Shown piece after piece: positions 57,360 to 64,000 of a DNA stretch of 64,000 bases (position 1 is its first letter; each line of letters starts with the position of its first letter). The notes beneath the pieces are model-generated. The model ran no database searches and was not told the DNA's origin. It saw nothing but the letters and a program-made list of their open reading frames with translations. Origin of the DNA: Acidisphaera sp. S103 (GTDB lineage Bacteria; Pseudomonadota; Alphaproteobacteria; Acetobacterales; Acetobacteraceae); assembly GCF_009765975.1 (NCBI RefSeq), contig NZ_LMUJ01000042.1, forward strand, positions 90,268-154,267. Reading direction: 5' to 3'. Made by a program: the position numbers and the translations under genes.

Positions 57360-57863
57360 CTACCGAACGATCCCCTTGTTCTCGACGCCGAAGCCACCGG
57401 CCGCGTTCGCCAACCGCTGCAGATCGGTGCGGGACACCAGAAGATCGGCCGATTTACCGCAGTTTCCGGTGGTTTGATTCGTCTCGGAACCGGCCCAATG
57501 GACACGGTACTCAACAGCGGGCGTGTCTTCGAGGCCCTCGACAATCAAGCTGCCGCCCTTATCCGCCATCACATTCGGGTCAAGCGAGCACGCCGCCAGC
57601 GGCGAACCCTGTGTCGACACCAATGTCGCGGGAATCGTCATCTGCCACATATCGACGTCCGCCGACCCTGGCTTGAAGGCGACGATGTCGCCCACCTTCG
57701 GGCGAAACTCATCCAGTTGCAGTACCAAAAAGGTGCTCAGGCAGCCGGTCACCATAATCGCCATGGCGGCCAAAACCGGCAGCCAGGCCGCCAGCGATGT
57801 CCGTTCGGGCGTTCCATTCGGACTGCTGTTCCGGGTGGGTTCGTGTTGATTCGGTCGTCTCAT
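57360..57863 (-). CDS. Membrane-anchored hypothetical protein, 167 residues
   Basis: A short basic N-terminus with Asn/Pro-rich residues precedes one membrane helix (LAAWLPVLAAMAIMVTGCLSTFLVL, about 30-54), then a periplasmic domain with two cysteines (LAACSLDP and GNCGKSAD) that may form a disulfide. AGGA lies five bases before the ATG. No family recognised. It has a promoter candidate about 50 bases upstream. Confidence 0.65.
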   Translation of the reverse strand: MRRPNQHEPTRNSSPNGTPERTSLAAWLPVLAAMAIMVTGCLSTFLVLQLDEFRPKVGDIVAFKPGSADVDMWQMTIPATLVSTQGSPLAACSLDPNVMADKGGSLIVEGLEDTPAVEYRVHWAGSETNQTTGNCGKSADLLVSRTDLQRLANAAGGFGVENKGIVR

Positions 57864-58297
57864 GGCGTCCTTAGCCTTTAACCACGGCAATGTGAAAATC
57901 GTCCTCCCACTTATATTGTGCAGTGCAACATATCCGCAAGCCTTGCATTCGACAAATGTGTCGGCCAGGGGACCGAAACAAGACCGGGAATCGGCCCGCG
58001 ACCGCTCTGTTCGGCTCTCTGGAGGCAGCCATCCACCATCCTCGCTTCGAGCAACCTTACCGCCACACTGGAAGGGGCGTTCATGTTGCGTTCGGACACC
58101 CGGCGGCGCCCTGCCTCCCGCGGTCGTGTCGCAACCGTGGTGTGGCACACGGCGTTGTACCGATCCACGACGAGGAAACCTTTCGCCATGCACCGTCAAG
58201 GATTGGGCAACCACGGACCGCCCTCTATCCCTGAAGTGGCGACTGGCGAGCGTCTGGTCCGGCGTGCCGGTCGCCCGCCGGCGGCATCGATCGAACC
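57864..58297. other. 434-base intergenic region between divergent genes
   Basis: Region between the membrane-anchored protein and the sensor kinase. It contains one promoter candidate for the minus strand (57910-57939). Open frames cross it on both strands but have no family match and no ribosome site. I see nothing else. Confidence 0.5.
57910..57939 (-). promoter_or_regulatory. Promoter candidate with TGC-rich motif in the spacer
   Basis: On the minus strand TTGCGG and TATAAG are separated by 18 bases, 47 bases upstream of the membrane-protein ATG. The spacer contains TGTTGCACTGCACAA, a half-symmetric TGC-rich motif reminiscent of the PhaR operator of phasin genes. The regulator is a guess. 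Confidence 0.33.
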
Positions 58298-59599
58298 ATG
58301 GTGCTGATGGGTGCCCTTCGCGCGGCGTTGCGACCGCGCCAAATGGACACACAGGTTCGGGTGGCTCGTGAGCGCTATCGCATGATCGTCGAAAGCGCGA
58401 TCGACTACGCGATCTTCACCTGTGGGCTGGACGGCCGGATCACCAGTTGGAATGCCGGCGCGCAGGCCATCCTCGGCTACGCCCCGGAAGACATCGTCGG
58501 CGAACCATGCGCCCGCGTCTTCATGGCGGACGATATCGTCGCCCATGTCCCCGAGACGGAAATGCGAGCCGCCCGGGACGGCATCAGTGTTCGCGCCGAA
58601 CGCTGGCACCACCGCCGCGACGGCACCCGCTTCTGGTCCAGCGGCCGCATGCTGGCATTGCGCGACTCACAGGGGCAGGTCATCGGATACCTGAAAATCC
58701 TCTACGACCGTTCGGTCGAGAAAGACGCCCGCGACGCGCTGGAAGCGCTGAACGCCGAACTGGAGGACCGCGTCACCGAACGGACACTCGCCCTCGCCGC
58801 GGCCAACGAGAAGCTTCGCGCCGAGATCCTGGAGCGGGAGCGGGTGGGGGATCAGATCCGCCAGTCGCAGAAAATGGAGGTGATCGGTCAGCTAACCGGC
58901 GGGATCGCCCACGACTTCAACAATTTGCTGACGGCGATCCTGGGTGCTTTGGAAGTGACCCGCCGCCGGATCGACGACACCCGCAATCTGCGGCTGATCG
59001 ACAGCGCGATCAACGCCGCCCAGCGCGGCGCCAAGCTGATCGCGCAGCTCGTGGCCTTCGCCCGGAAGCAGAACCTGCAGGTGGCGTATCTATCGGTGAA
59101 CACGTTGGTGGAGGACATGCGGGAGTTGCTGGAACGCAGCGCCGGTTCCTCGGTCAGCGTGGTGTTTGATCTGGCGGACGACCTCTGGCCGGTGATGGCG
59201 GACGCCAGCCAGATGCAGACGGGTTTGCTGAACCTGGCGTTCAACGCGCGCGATGCCATGCCGAATGGTGGCACGTTGCGGATCGGCAGTGCCAACATCC
59301 ACGTTGAGATGGCCGAGTCGGACCTGACGGTGGGCGACTACGTGACCTTGTTGGTGCAGGACAATGGGACCGGCATGCCCAAGGATGTCCAAGCCCGGCT
59401 GTTCGAGCCGTTCTTCACCACCAAAGACGTCGGCAAGGGCACCGGCCTGGGACTGGCACAGGTCTATGGCTTCGTCCGCCAGTCCGGCGGCACCGTCCGG
59501 GTGGACAGCGCGGTCGGTGAAGGGACGACGATTACGATCCTGCTGCCGCGCTCGGCCGATATCGAGGGAGATGGTGAGCGCGTGATTGCCCCGGGTTAG
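58298..59599 (+). CDS. PAS-domain sensor histidine kinase
   Basis: Cytoplasmic sensor kinase of 433 residues, without a membrane helix. N-terminal PAS domain (about 25-145: [25 protein letters not shown] and the [16 protein letters not shown] part), a coiled coil (about 145-195), a phospho-acceptor helix with [16 protein letters not shown] (the His), and a GHKL ATPase with [17 protein letters not shown] and [11 protein letters not shown]. The PAS sequence resembles those of FixL-like or light-sensing kinases, but no ligand residue is diagnostic. There is no receiver at the C-terminus and no response regulator adjacent, so it is an orphan. The stop overlaps the restored end of the converging SPASM gene. 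Confidence 0.9.
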   Translation: MVLMGALRAALRPRQMDTQVRVARERYRMIVESAIDYAIFTCGLDGRITSWNAGAQAILGYAPEDIVGEPCARVFMADDIVAHVPETEMRAARDGISVRAERWHHRRDGTRFWSSGRMLALRDSQGQVIGYLKILYDRSVEKDARDALEALNAELEDRVTERTLALAAANEKLRAEILERERVGDQIRQSQKMEVIGQLTGGIAHDFNNLLTAILGALEVTRRRIDDTRNLRLIDSAINAAQRGAKLIAQLVAFARKQNLQVAYLSVNTLVEDMRELLERSAGSSVSVVFDLADDLWPVMADASQMQTGLLNLAFNARDAMPNGGTLRIGSANIHVEMAESDLTVGDYVTLLVQDNGTGMPKDVQARLFEPFFTTKDVGKGTGLGLAQVYGFVRQSGGTVRVDSAVGEGTTITILLPRSADIEGDGERVIAPG

Positions 59600-59698
59600 G
59601 CCGCCTGCCAGAAATGTTTCGCCGGCCCGACGCTGTACGACTTCGCGCGGTCGCAGGTCTTGCACAATGACTTGCGGGAAAAAGTCGGATCCATGTTC
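59596..59698 (-). pseudogene. Displaced C-terminal end of the radical SAM/SPASM gene
   Basis: If one copy of the 19-bp duplication is removed, the upstream frame continues here as ISENMDPTFSRKSLCKTC and on to a TAA at 59596. This adds the final CxxC of a SPASM cluster and ends four bases into the converging kinase gene's stop. In the sequence as given, the segment is out of frame and not translated. Confidence 0.75.
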
Positions 59699-60496
59699 TC
59701 ACTGATCAGTCGCGCCAACCCGGATCAGTCGCGCCAACCCGCCGGAAGCATACATCTCGTAGTACTCATGTTCGAGCAGGTTGCCGATCTTGTGTTTCAG
59801 CGAATAGTCCATGCAGCACAGCACGACGTCGCCGTTCGGCAGGATGACGTTCTGGTCGTAGAACGGGGTGAAGCTGCACGTTACCGCGCCGTGCCGCTCC
59901 GGCATGTCCAGGATGGCCTGTCCCGGCACCGCCGCCGATCCGACATTGCCGGCTCTTGTGTGGCCGACCCAGGCGCCCAACTGGATGCCCAGGTGATCGA
60001 GGTCCTGGTGCGGCTTGCCGCCAGCGTCCATCGTCATGACCTCGAACCGCGGCAAGATGCCGGACAAGCCGAGCTTGATGAAGGCGATCAGGTTGGCTTC
60101 GTAGACCGGGTTGTATTTCCAGCCGCGCATGTTGCCGTTGCGGTCGGGCAGATGCAGGCACATGACCTCGACCTGCGCGGCGTGGGTTCGGATCAGTTCG
60201 GCGACGGTTTCGGCGTCCTCGGCCTCCATGCCGTACAGCGTCGTGTAGATCGCCATGCTGTAGCCGGCTTCGAGCGTGTGGCGCAGCATCGCGGTGGCGT
60301 CGGGGTTCGCCCAGGGTTCGGCCATGCCGGAAAAATCGATCCGCACGTGTTTCGGCACCTTGCCCAGCACCGTCTTGAAGTCGTCCAGGGAGAAATACTT
60401 GGTGTTCTTGCCGTACAGCCCGCGCAGCGTGTCCTGCGGGCAGAACGTGCATTTCAGCGGGCAGCCAACCATCAGGGTGAATTCGAGCGATGGCAT
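59699..60496 (-). CDS. Radical SAM/SPASM protein, C-terminus truncated by duplication
   Basis: Radical SAM enzyme of 265 residues as it stands. The SAM cluster motif GCPLKCTFCPQD (C12, C16, C19) and FSGMAEPWANPD are intact. The SPASM region begins with VTCSFTPFYDQ and ILPNGDVVLCCMDY, and IGNLLEHEYYEMYASG follows. A 19-bp tandem duplication shifts the frame right after GGLARLI, so the chain ends at VGATDQ and loses the last CxxC. The restored gene would code for about 293 residues. Its neighbour on the other side is a GT2-methyltransferase fusion, divergent by about 147 bases, which suggests a shared role in sugar or peptide surface modification. Confidence 0.8.
   Translation of the reverse strand: MPSLEFTLMVGCPLKCTFCPQDTLRGLYGKNTKYFSLDDFKTVLGKVPKHVRIDFSGMAEPWANPDATAMLRHTLEAGYSMAIYTTLYGMEAEDAETVAELIRTHAAQVEVMCLHLPDRNGNMRGWKYNPVYEANLIAFIKLGLSGILPRFEVMTMDAGGKPHQDLDHLGIQLGAWVGHTRAGNVGSAAVPGQAILDMPERHGAVTCSFTPFYDQNVILPNGDVVLCCMDYSLKHKIGNLLEHEYYEMYASGGLARLIRVGATDQ
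59704..59741. repeat. Perfect 19-bp tandem duplication in the SPASM gene
   Basis: Two exact adjacent copies of GATCAGTCGCGCCAACCCG. The unit is not a multiple of three and shifts the minus-strand gene out of frame. Loss of one copy restores a conserved Fe-S cluster segment. Confidence 0.97.
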
Positions 60497-60643
60497 CGGT
60501 GTCGTCTCCTGACCGCCGGGTGGCGAACGGGCGCCGTTCTACGACCGATTGGTTGCCAAGCCGTTAACGCGCCGCCGGCCGCATACGTTAGCGATGCGTT
60601 AACTTTTCCCGGGCAGGGTTCACCGTGTGTAACGGAGAGCCCA

Positions 60644-62242
60644 GTGCCCCATCGTCATCGCCCGTCGGGCCAGCCGCGTGTCATCGGCCTGACCATGGTC
60701 AAGAACGAGCAGGACATCATCGAGCCGATGCTGCGGCACAACGCCGCGCTGCTGGATGCTCTGATCGTGCTCGACAACGGATCGGTGGACGACACGCGCG
60801 TGATCGCCCTGGCCCTGGCGCGCGAGTTGGGCAACGTCGTGGTCACCGACAGCGCCCAGTTCGGCTACACTCAGGGCGAGCGCATGACCCGGCTGCTGCA
60901 CACCGCCCAGAGCGCCTATTTCGCTGATTTCGTGCTGTTCCTGGATGCGGACGAATTCATCGGCGCCACCAGCCGTCCGGCCTTTCAGGTGGAACTGGAG
61001 AAGATCCCGTCCGGCGGCTTCGGCGCCATCGCCTGGCGCAACTACGTGCTGGCCGACGATGCCAAGATCACCGATCCGCCGCGCGGGCTGGAACACCGCC
61101 GCCAAGTCGAGGCGCTGCCCGCCTACAAGACTGTCCTGCGGCTCGACGGCGTGTTCTGCCCCGACCTTGTGGTCAACCGGGGCAGCCACGCCGTGACCCG
61201 AGCAGGTGAGGCCCTGCCGGGCGTTTTGCTGCCGGACCTGCCGTTGTGGCATTTCCCGATCCGCGGCCATGCGCAACTGACCGCCAAGGCGCTTGTGGGA
61301 TGGCTCGCCTGCTTGGCGGCCAATCCGCGTGCGGCCGAGACCGTGCAGTCCCATCACTGGCATGGCATGTACCGGCGCATCGTGGATGGATCGGGCTTCG
61401 ATGGCGGCGACCTGCGCACGCTGTCGCTGCACTATGCCGATCCCAGCTACACCCTGGGCCTGACCCACCCGCCGGATCCGCCCATCCTGCACGATCCGCC
61501 GGCGATCGACACGGAACGCCGTTACTCCACCGGTGCGTTCCTCGATCCCCTGGTGCTGGTCGCCCGTTCGTGGGAGGAAACGTTGCGTGCCCGCGACCCG
61601 CTGTTCATGCCGGATGAAATTCCGGGGACAGTGATCGATATTCCCCCGTTCCGGTTCCTGGCGGAGAAGCATCAGCCGGCGTCGATCCTGGATGTCGGCT
61701 GCGGCATCGGCCTGGACCTGGAGCTGTTCGGCCGCCTAGGCATCACCGACATTGCCGGCGTCGGCCCCCTGCCCCGCGAGGCGCTGGTGCTGCGCCAGGG
61801 CGGCTATGTCAGCCATGACCCCACGGTCGGCTTCATCCTGGGCCGGCAATACGCCCTGGTGCTGTGCCTGAACACCGTATCAGCCCTGCCGCCGGACGAT
61901 GCCGCCGCACTGATCGGCAATGTCGACCGCCACGCCGAAGCGATGGTCGCGTTTTCCCTGGACGATCCGGCCGCCGAGATGTTGGACACATGGCTGGAAC
62001 GATGGCGCCGAGCGGGTTGGGGTCCCGATCTGCTGGAGACCCAGGCGCTGCGGTGTCTGAGTTCGTCCGCCACGCTGCGTCGGGGCCTGGTGATCCTGCG
62101 GCGCGGCGTCGGCGCTGATGAAACCGAAGAACTGCTGGCGATCGCCCGCCGCCCGTTCCGGATGCCTCCGTTCGCCCCCGGCGTGCATGAGGAACCGCTG
62201 CTGGACCCGGCCGAACGCAGTTGGATGGGCTACGCCGCCTGA
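60644..62242 (+). CDS. GT2 glycosyltransferase fused to SAM methyltransferase
   Basis: Fusion protein of 532 residues. N-terminal GT2-type domain (about 10-290: VIGLTMVKNEQDII, VLDNGSVDDT, the DxD in LFLDADEF, and LWHFPIRGHAQ with the late acceptor region). A linker leads to a class I methyltransferase (about 335-490: ILDVGCGIGLDLELFG, then YALVLCLNTVSALP). The GTG start has GGAG six bases upstream, which fixes it; an open frame far upstream is not coding. It starts 147 bases from the divergent SPASM gene. It may make and then methylate a surface sugar. Confidence 0.88.
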   Translation: MPHRHRPSGQPRVIGLTMVKNEQDIIEPMLRHNAALLDALIVLDNGSVDDTRVIALALARELGNVVVTDSAQFGYTQGERMTRLLHTAQSAYFADFVLFLDADEFIGATSRPAFQVELEKIPSGGFGAIAWRNYVLADDAKITDPPRGLEHRRQVEALPAYKTVLRLDGVFCPDLVVNRGSHAVTRAGEALPGVLLPDLPLWHFPIRGHAQLTAKALVGWLACLAANPRAAETVQSHHWHGMYRRIVDGSGFDGGDLRTLSLHYADPSYTLGLTHPPDPPILHDPPAIDTERRYSTGAFLDPLVLVARSWEETLRARDPLFMPDEIPGTVIDIPPFRFLAEKHQPASILDVGCGIGLDLELFGRLGITDIAGVGPLPREALVLRQGGYVSHDPTVGFILGRQYALVLCLNTVSALPPDDAAALIGNVDRHAEAMVAFSLDDPAAEMLDTWLERWRRAGWGPDLLETQALRCLSSSATLRRGLVILRRGVGADETEELLAIARRPFRMPPFAPGVHEEPLLDPAERSWMGYAA

Positions 62243-62380
62243 GGGGGGTCGTGTTGCGCGGCGTGCGCAAACGTCGAATAGTGGGGTCGCGGCGCCTTCC
62301 GATGGCACAACCCGTTGGCGCGACGCTTTGGACGGCCTGGCAAAGGGGCCGACACCCACGCTCATACAGGAGGACGAACA

Positions 62381-63142
62381 ATGTCATTCTACCGAGGCAT
62401 GACCTGCGAAAACGTGACCCTGAAAGGGGATAAAGGCGCGCCGATCACGGCCTATGTCGCCAAGCCGTCCGGTCCCGGCCCGTTTCCGGGCGTGGTGCTG
62501 ATCCATCACCTGCCGGGCTGGAGCGAGCTGTATATCGAGACCACCCGCCGCTTCGCGCATCATGGCTATATCGCCATCTGCGCCAACCTGTATGAGCGCG
62601 AGGGTGGCGGCAGTGACGGCAACCCCGACGACGTCGCTGCCAAGGTGCGCGCCGAGGGCGGCATCGCTGACTCCCAGATGGTCGGTGACACCGCGGCCGC
62701 TGTCGCATGGATGCGCGCGCAGCCGGAATCCAACGGCAAGGTCGGGCTGATCGGATCGTGCTCCGGCGGGCGGCATGCGTTCATCTATGCGTGCCAGAAG
62801 CACGACGTCGATGCGGTGGTGGAGCAATGGGGCGGCGGCGTGGTGATGGCCGCTTCGGAGTTGAACGAGAAGAAGCCGGTCGCGCCGATCGACATGACCG
62901 CCGGCCTGGCCTGCCCGCTGCTGGGCATCTTCGGCAACGACGACCGCGCACCGAGCCCCGAACAGGTGAACCAGCATGAGGCGGAGCTGAAGAAGCAGGG
63001 CAAAAACTACGAGTTCCACCGCTACGACGGCGCCGGCCACGGGTTCTTCTACTGGCACCGGCCGCTGTACCGGGCGGAGCAGTGCATGGATGCCTGGGGC
63101 AAGATCTGGGATTTCTTCGGCAAGCACCTGGCGAAGAAGTAG
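62381..63142 (+). CDS. Dienelactone hydrolase family protein
   Basis: Alpha/beta hydrolase of the dienelactone hydrolase family, 253 residues. Nucleophile elbow GSCSGGRHA has the cysteine of this family, GNDDRAPSPEQ gives the acid and GAGHGFFYW the histidine. HHLPGWSELYIETTRRFA lies at the oxyanion side. A strong AGGAGG lies before the ATG. No ring-cleavage operon is near, so a catabolic role is not proven. It is 12 bases upstream of a DUF6295 gene. Confidence 0.9.
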   Translation: MSFYRGMTCENVTLKGDKGAPITAYVAKPSGPGPFPGVVLIHHLPGWSELYIETTRRFAHHGYIAICANLYEREGGGSDGNPDDVAAKVRAEGGIADSQMVGDTAAAVAWMRAQPESNGKVGLIGSCSGGRHAFIYACQKHDVDAVVEQWGGGVVMAASELNEKKPVAPIDMTAGLACPLLGIFGNDDRAPSPEQVNQHEAELKKQGKNYEFHRYDGAGHGFFYWHRPLYRAEQCMDAWGKIWDFFGKHLAKK

Positions 63143-63153
63143 GGGGAACGTCC

Positions 63154-63459
63154 ATGTGCACGTCGATCATCGAGATCGCTCGGGCCGAGGGCATGGCGAA
63201 ACGCGGGGACCAATGGTTCCCGCTGTCGCAAACCGTGGTGGCGTATGACCACGCGCGGCATGCTCCGCTGGGGGATGTGATTACGCTGGACTTCGTGAAC
63301 GGCGAACTGGGCGCCGGGGCACGGGCTGGCGTGGAACTGACGCTGGAGACAGCGAAGGAACTGCGCGCGGCACTGGACCGGGCGATCGCCGCCGCCGATT
63401 ACGAGGAGGCGGAGGTGCGCGGCAAGGGCGCGGTGCCTCGACTGGTTCGGGCGGCGTGA
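63154..63459 (+). CDS. DUF6295-like small protein
   Basis: Protein of 101 residues starting MCTSIIEIARAEGMAKRGDQW, which is the DUF6295 pattern. It is soluble, with a beta-rich first half (TLDFVNGE) and a helical end (LETAKELRAALDRAI). GGGGGAACGTCC precedes the ATG, and the dienelactone hydrolase stop is 11 bases upstream, so the two are co-transcribed. Function unknown. Confidence 0.72.
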   Translation: MCTSIIEIARAEGMAKRGDQWFPLSQTVVAYDHARHAPLGDVITLDFVNGELGAGARAGVELTLETAKELRAALDRAIAAADYEEAEVRGKGAVPRLVRAA

Positions 63460-63487
63460 GGGACGCCGCCCTGGCTTAGCCTGTGGG

Positions 63488-63790
63488 TTAGGCGCTGGCC
63501 TTGAAGCGGGCGTAGCCGCGCACGCGGACGGGGTATTTGTGCCAGGCGGAGGTGCCCTTGTACCGAGCGAACGGGGGCACCTTCTGCCGGGGCGCTCGGC
63601 TGAGGGCGTTCGGCGACGCCGCGGCGGCGGCCTGGGCGGCGCTGAGCCACTCAGCGGACAGCGAGGTCGTGGCGTTCAGATGCGCCGGGGCCGGGATTTT
63701 GCCGGCACGGATGGCCCGGCGGAGAACCCGGACGGGAACGCCGAGGCGGCTGGCTGCTTCGGGAAGGCCGAATGTGGTGGTGTCAGACAT
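63488..63790 (-). CDS. Small HTH (excisionase-like) DNA-binding protein
   Basis: Protein of 100 residues. The N-terminal part, FGLPEAASRLGVPVRVLRRA followed by IRAGKIPAP, is a MerR/excisionase-type winged helix. The rest is Ala-rich and basic (YKGTSAWHKYPVRVRGYARF). AGGA lies nine bases before the ATG. No phage or integrase gene is near. Likely a small regulator, with no target inferable. Confidence 0.65.
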   Translation of the reverse strand: MSDTTTFGLPEAASRLGVPVRVLRRAIRAGKIPAPAHLNATTSLSAEWLSAAQAAAAASPNALSRAPRQKVPPFARYKGTSAWHKYPVRVRGYARFKASA

Positions 63791-63840
63791 GGGTCGCGAT
63801 CCTGGTTAAAGCGGCGGTGTATGATCGGGGTTGGGGTTGG

Positions 63841-63856
63841 GCGCAAGGGCTTGCGC
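63841..63856. terminator. Hairpin GCGCAAG-gg-CTTGCGC
   Basis: Perfect 7-bp arms with a 2-base loop, 20 bases after the end of the partial gene that enters from the right. It could terminate that gene; no T-run is seen. Confidence 0.35.
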
Positions 63857-63875
63857 AATCGCCGAGATAGCCGCA

Positions 63876-64000
63876 TCAAGGCGAATGCGGGCGGAACCTA
63901 TACCGCACCCCACAGATCGCGAGGAAATCGGTGGCCGCCAGCAGGGCGTCCCTGGCTTCCTCGGGCGATGGCACAATCGTTTCGTCGTAGTCGGCCGCGG
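63876..64000 (-). CDS. Partial gene entering from the right edge (C-terminus only)
   Basis: Forty-one codons of an open frame that ends with a TGA. The residues (ETIVPSPEEARDALLAATDF, then LAICGVRYRFRPHSP) look like a real helical C-terminus, with a helix pattern like HEPN-type proteins. Too short to assign. Confidence 0.4.
   Translation of the reverse strand, partial: AADYDETIVPSPEEARDALLAATDFLAICGVRYRFRPHSP

Noticed and set aside
59660-60643. Upstream in-frame extension of the GT2-methyltransferase fusion
   Set aside because: It is antisense to the SPASM gene. A GTG with GGAG at proper spacing starts the real protein.
63488-63790. Excisionase-like HTH protein as evidence of a prophage at the right edge
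   Set aside because: No integrase, capsid or attachment site is visible, and the domain is common in chromosomal regulators.

Overview
The window is a 64 kb stretch of a GC-rich alphaproteobacterial chromosome, most likely from the Acetobacteraceae/Rhodospirillales. This rests on several marks: a ChpT-type phosphotransferase, an EipB (DUF1849) envelope protein, the helicase - S4 protein - FdxA - CarD gene order, strong GC bias at third codon positions, and many short ATGA/GTGA gene overlaps. I see no rRNA operon, no insertion sequence, no prophage and no CRISPR array. There is one tRNA, tRNA-Leu(CAA).

Layout. Positions 1-3.2 kb hold a Ser/Thr kinase (cut by the left edge) divergent from an ABC transporter with two FHA domains. 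From 3.3 to 7.7 kb lie a YdeP/FdhF-like molybdenum oxidoreductase, a TIM-barrel isomerase and a secreted beta-propeller protein. From 7.9 to 15.1 kb lie a GlxA-type regulator overlapping an isonitrile-hydratase-like gene, a family 2 glycosyltransferase, a cytochrome b561, ComF, a four-domain rhodanese protein and a methyltransferase. A TumE/TumA toxin-antitoxin pair with two tandem palindromic operator candidates follows, then an alpha/beta hydrolase lacking its nucleophile, a Sel1-repeat protein and MoaA. From 19.0 to 25.3 kb runs a compact chpT-cheA-cheW-cheY-cheB-cheR cluster with no receptor or flagellar gene beside it. CarD, FdxA, an S4 RNA-binding protein with no canonical start codon and an SUV3-like helicase read the other way. 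A PIN toxin-antitoxin pair, aspS, eipB and an orphan TRAP binding protein come next.

The right half (34-64 kb) is mostly metabolism and envelope. It has an Asp/Glu racemase-like enzyme, the tRNA, the SthA transhydrogenase, a thiolase-DUF35 pair, rlmE-ppx, a diguanylate cyclase, an AraC/MFS divergent pair, lolA, a PuuD-like amidase, nfuA, a RutE-like nitroreductase and an AidB-like acyl-CoA dehydrogenase. It also has a large glycosyltransferase with four copies of a Trp-rich domain, a family 5 binding protein beside an HDAC-like deacetylase, a sensor kinase, a radical SAM/SPASM gene, a GT2-methyltransferase fusion and a dienelactone hydrolase.

The most unusual direct observations are two perfect 19-bp tandem duplications, at 34551-34588 and 59704-59741. 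Each sits inside a coding frame, and deleting one copy from either restores a longer or more family-like protein. In the radical SAM gene the duplication cuts off the last CxxC of the SPASM cluster. In the small DSFPASDPP-type protein it removes the natural C-terminus. The other leading candidates are the glycosyltransferase with a 140/141-residue four-fold repeat, the ChpT-linked chemosensory operon, and the S4 gene that seems to start at AUA inside the helicase stop codon.
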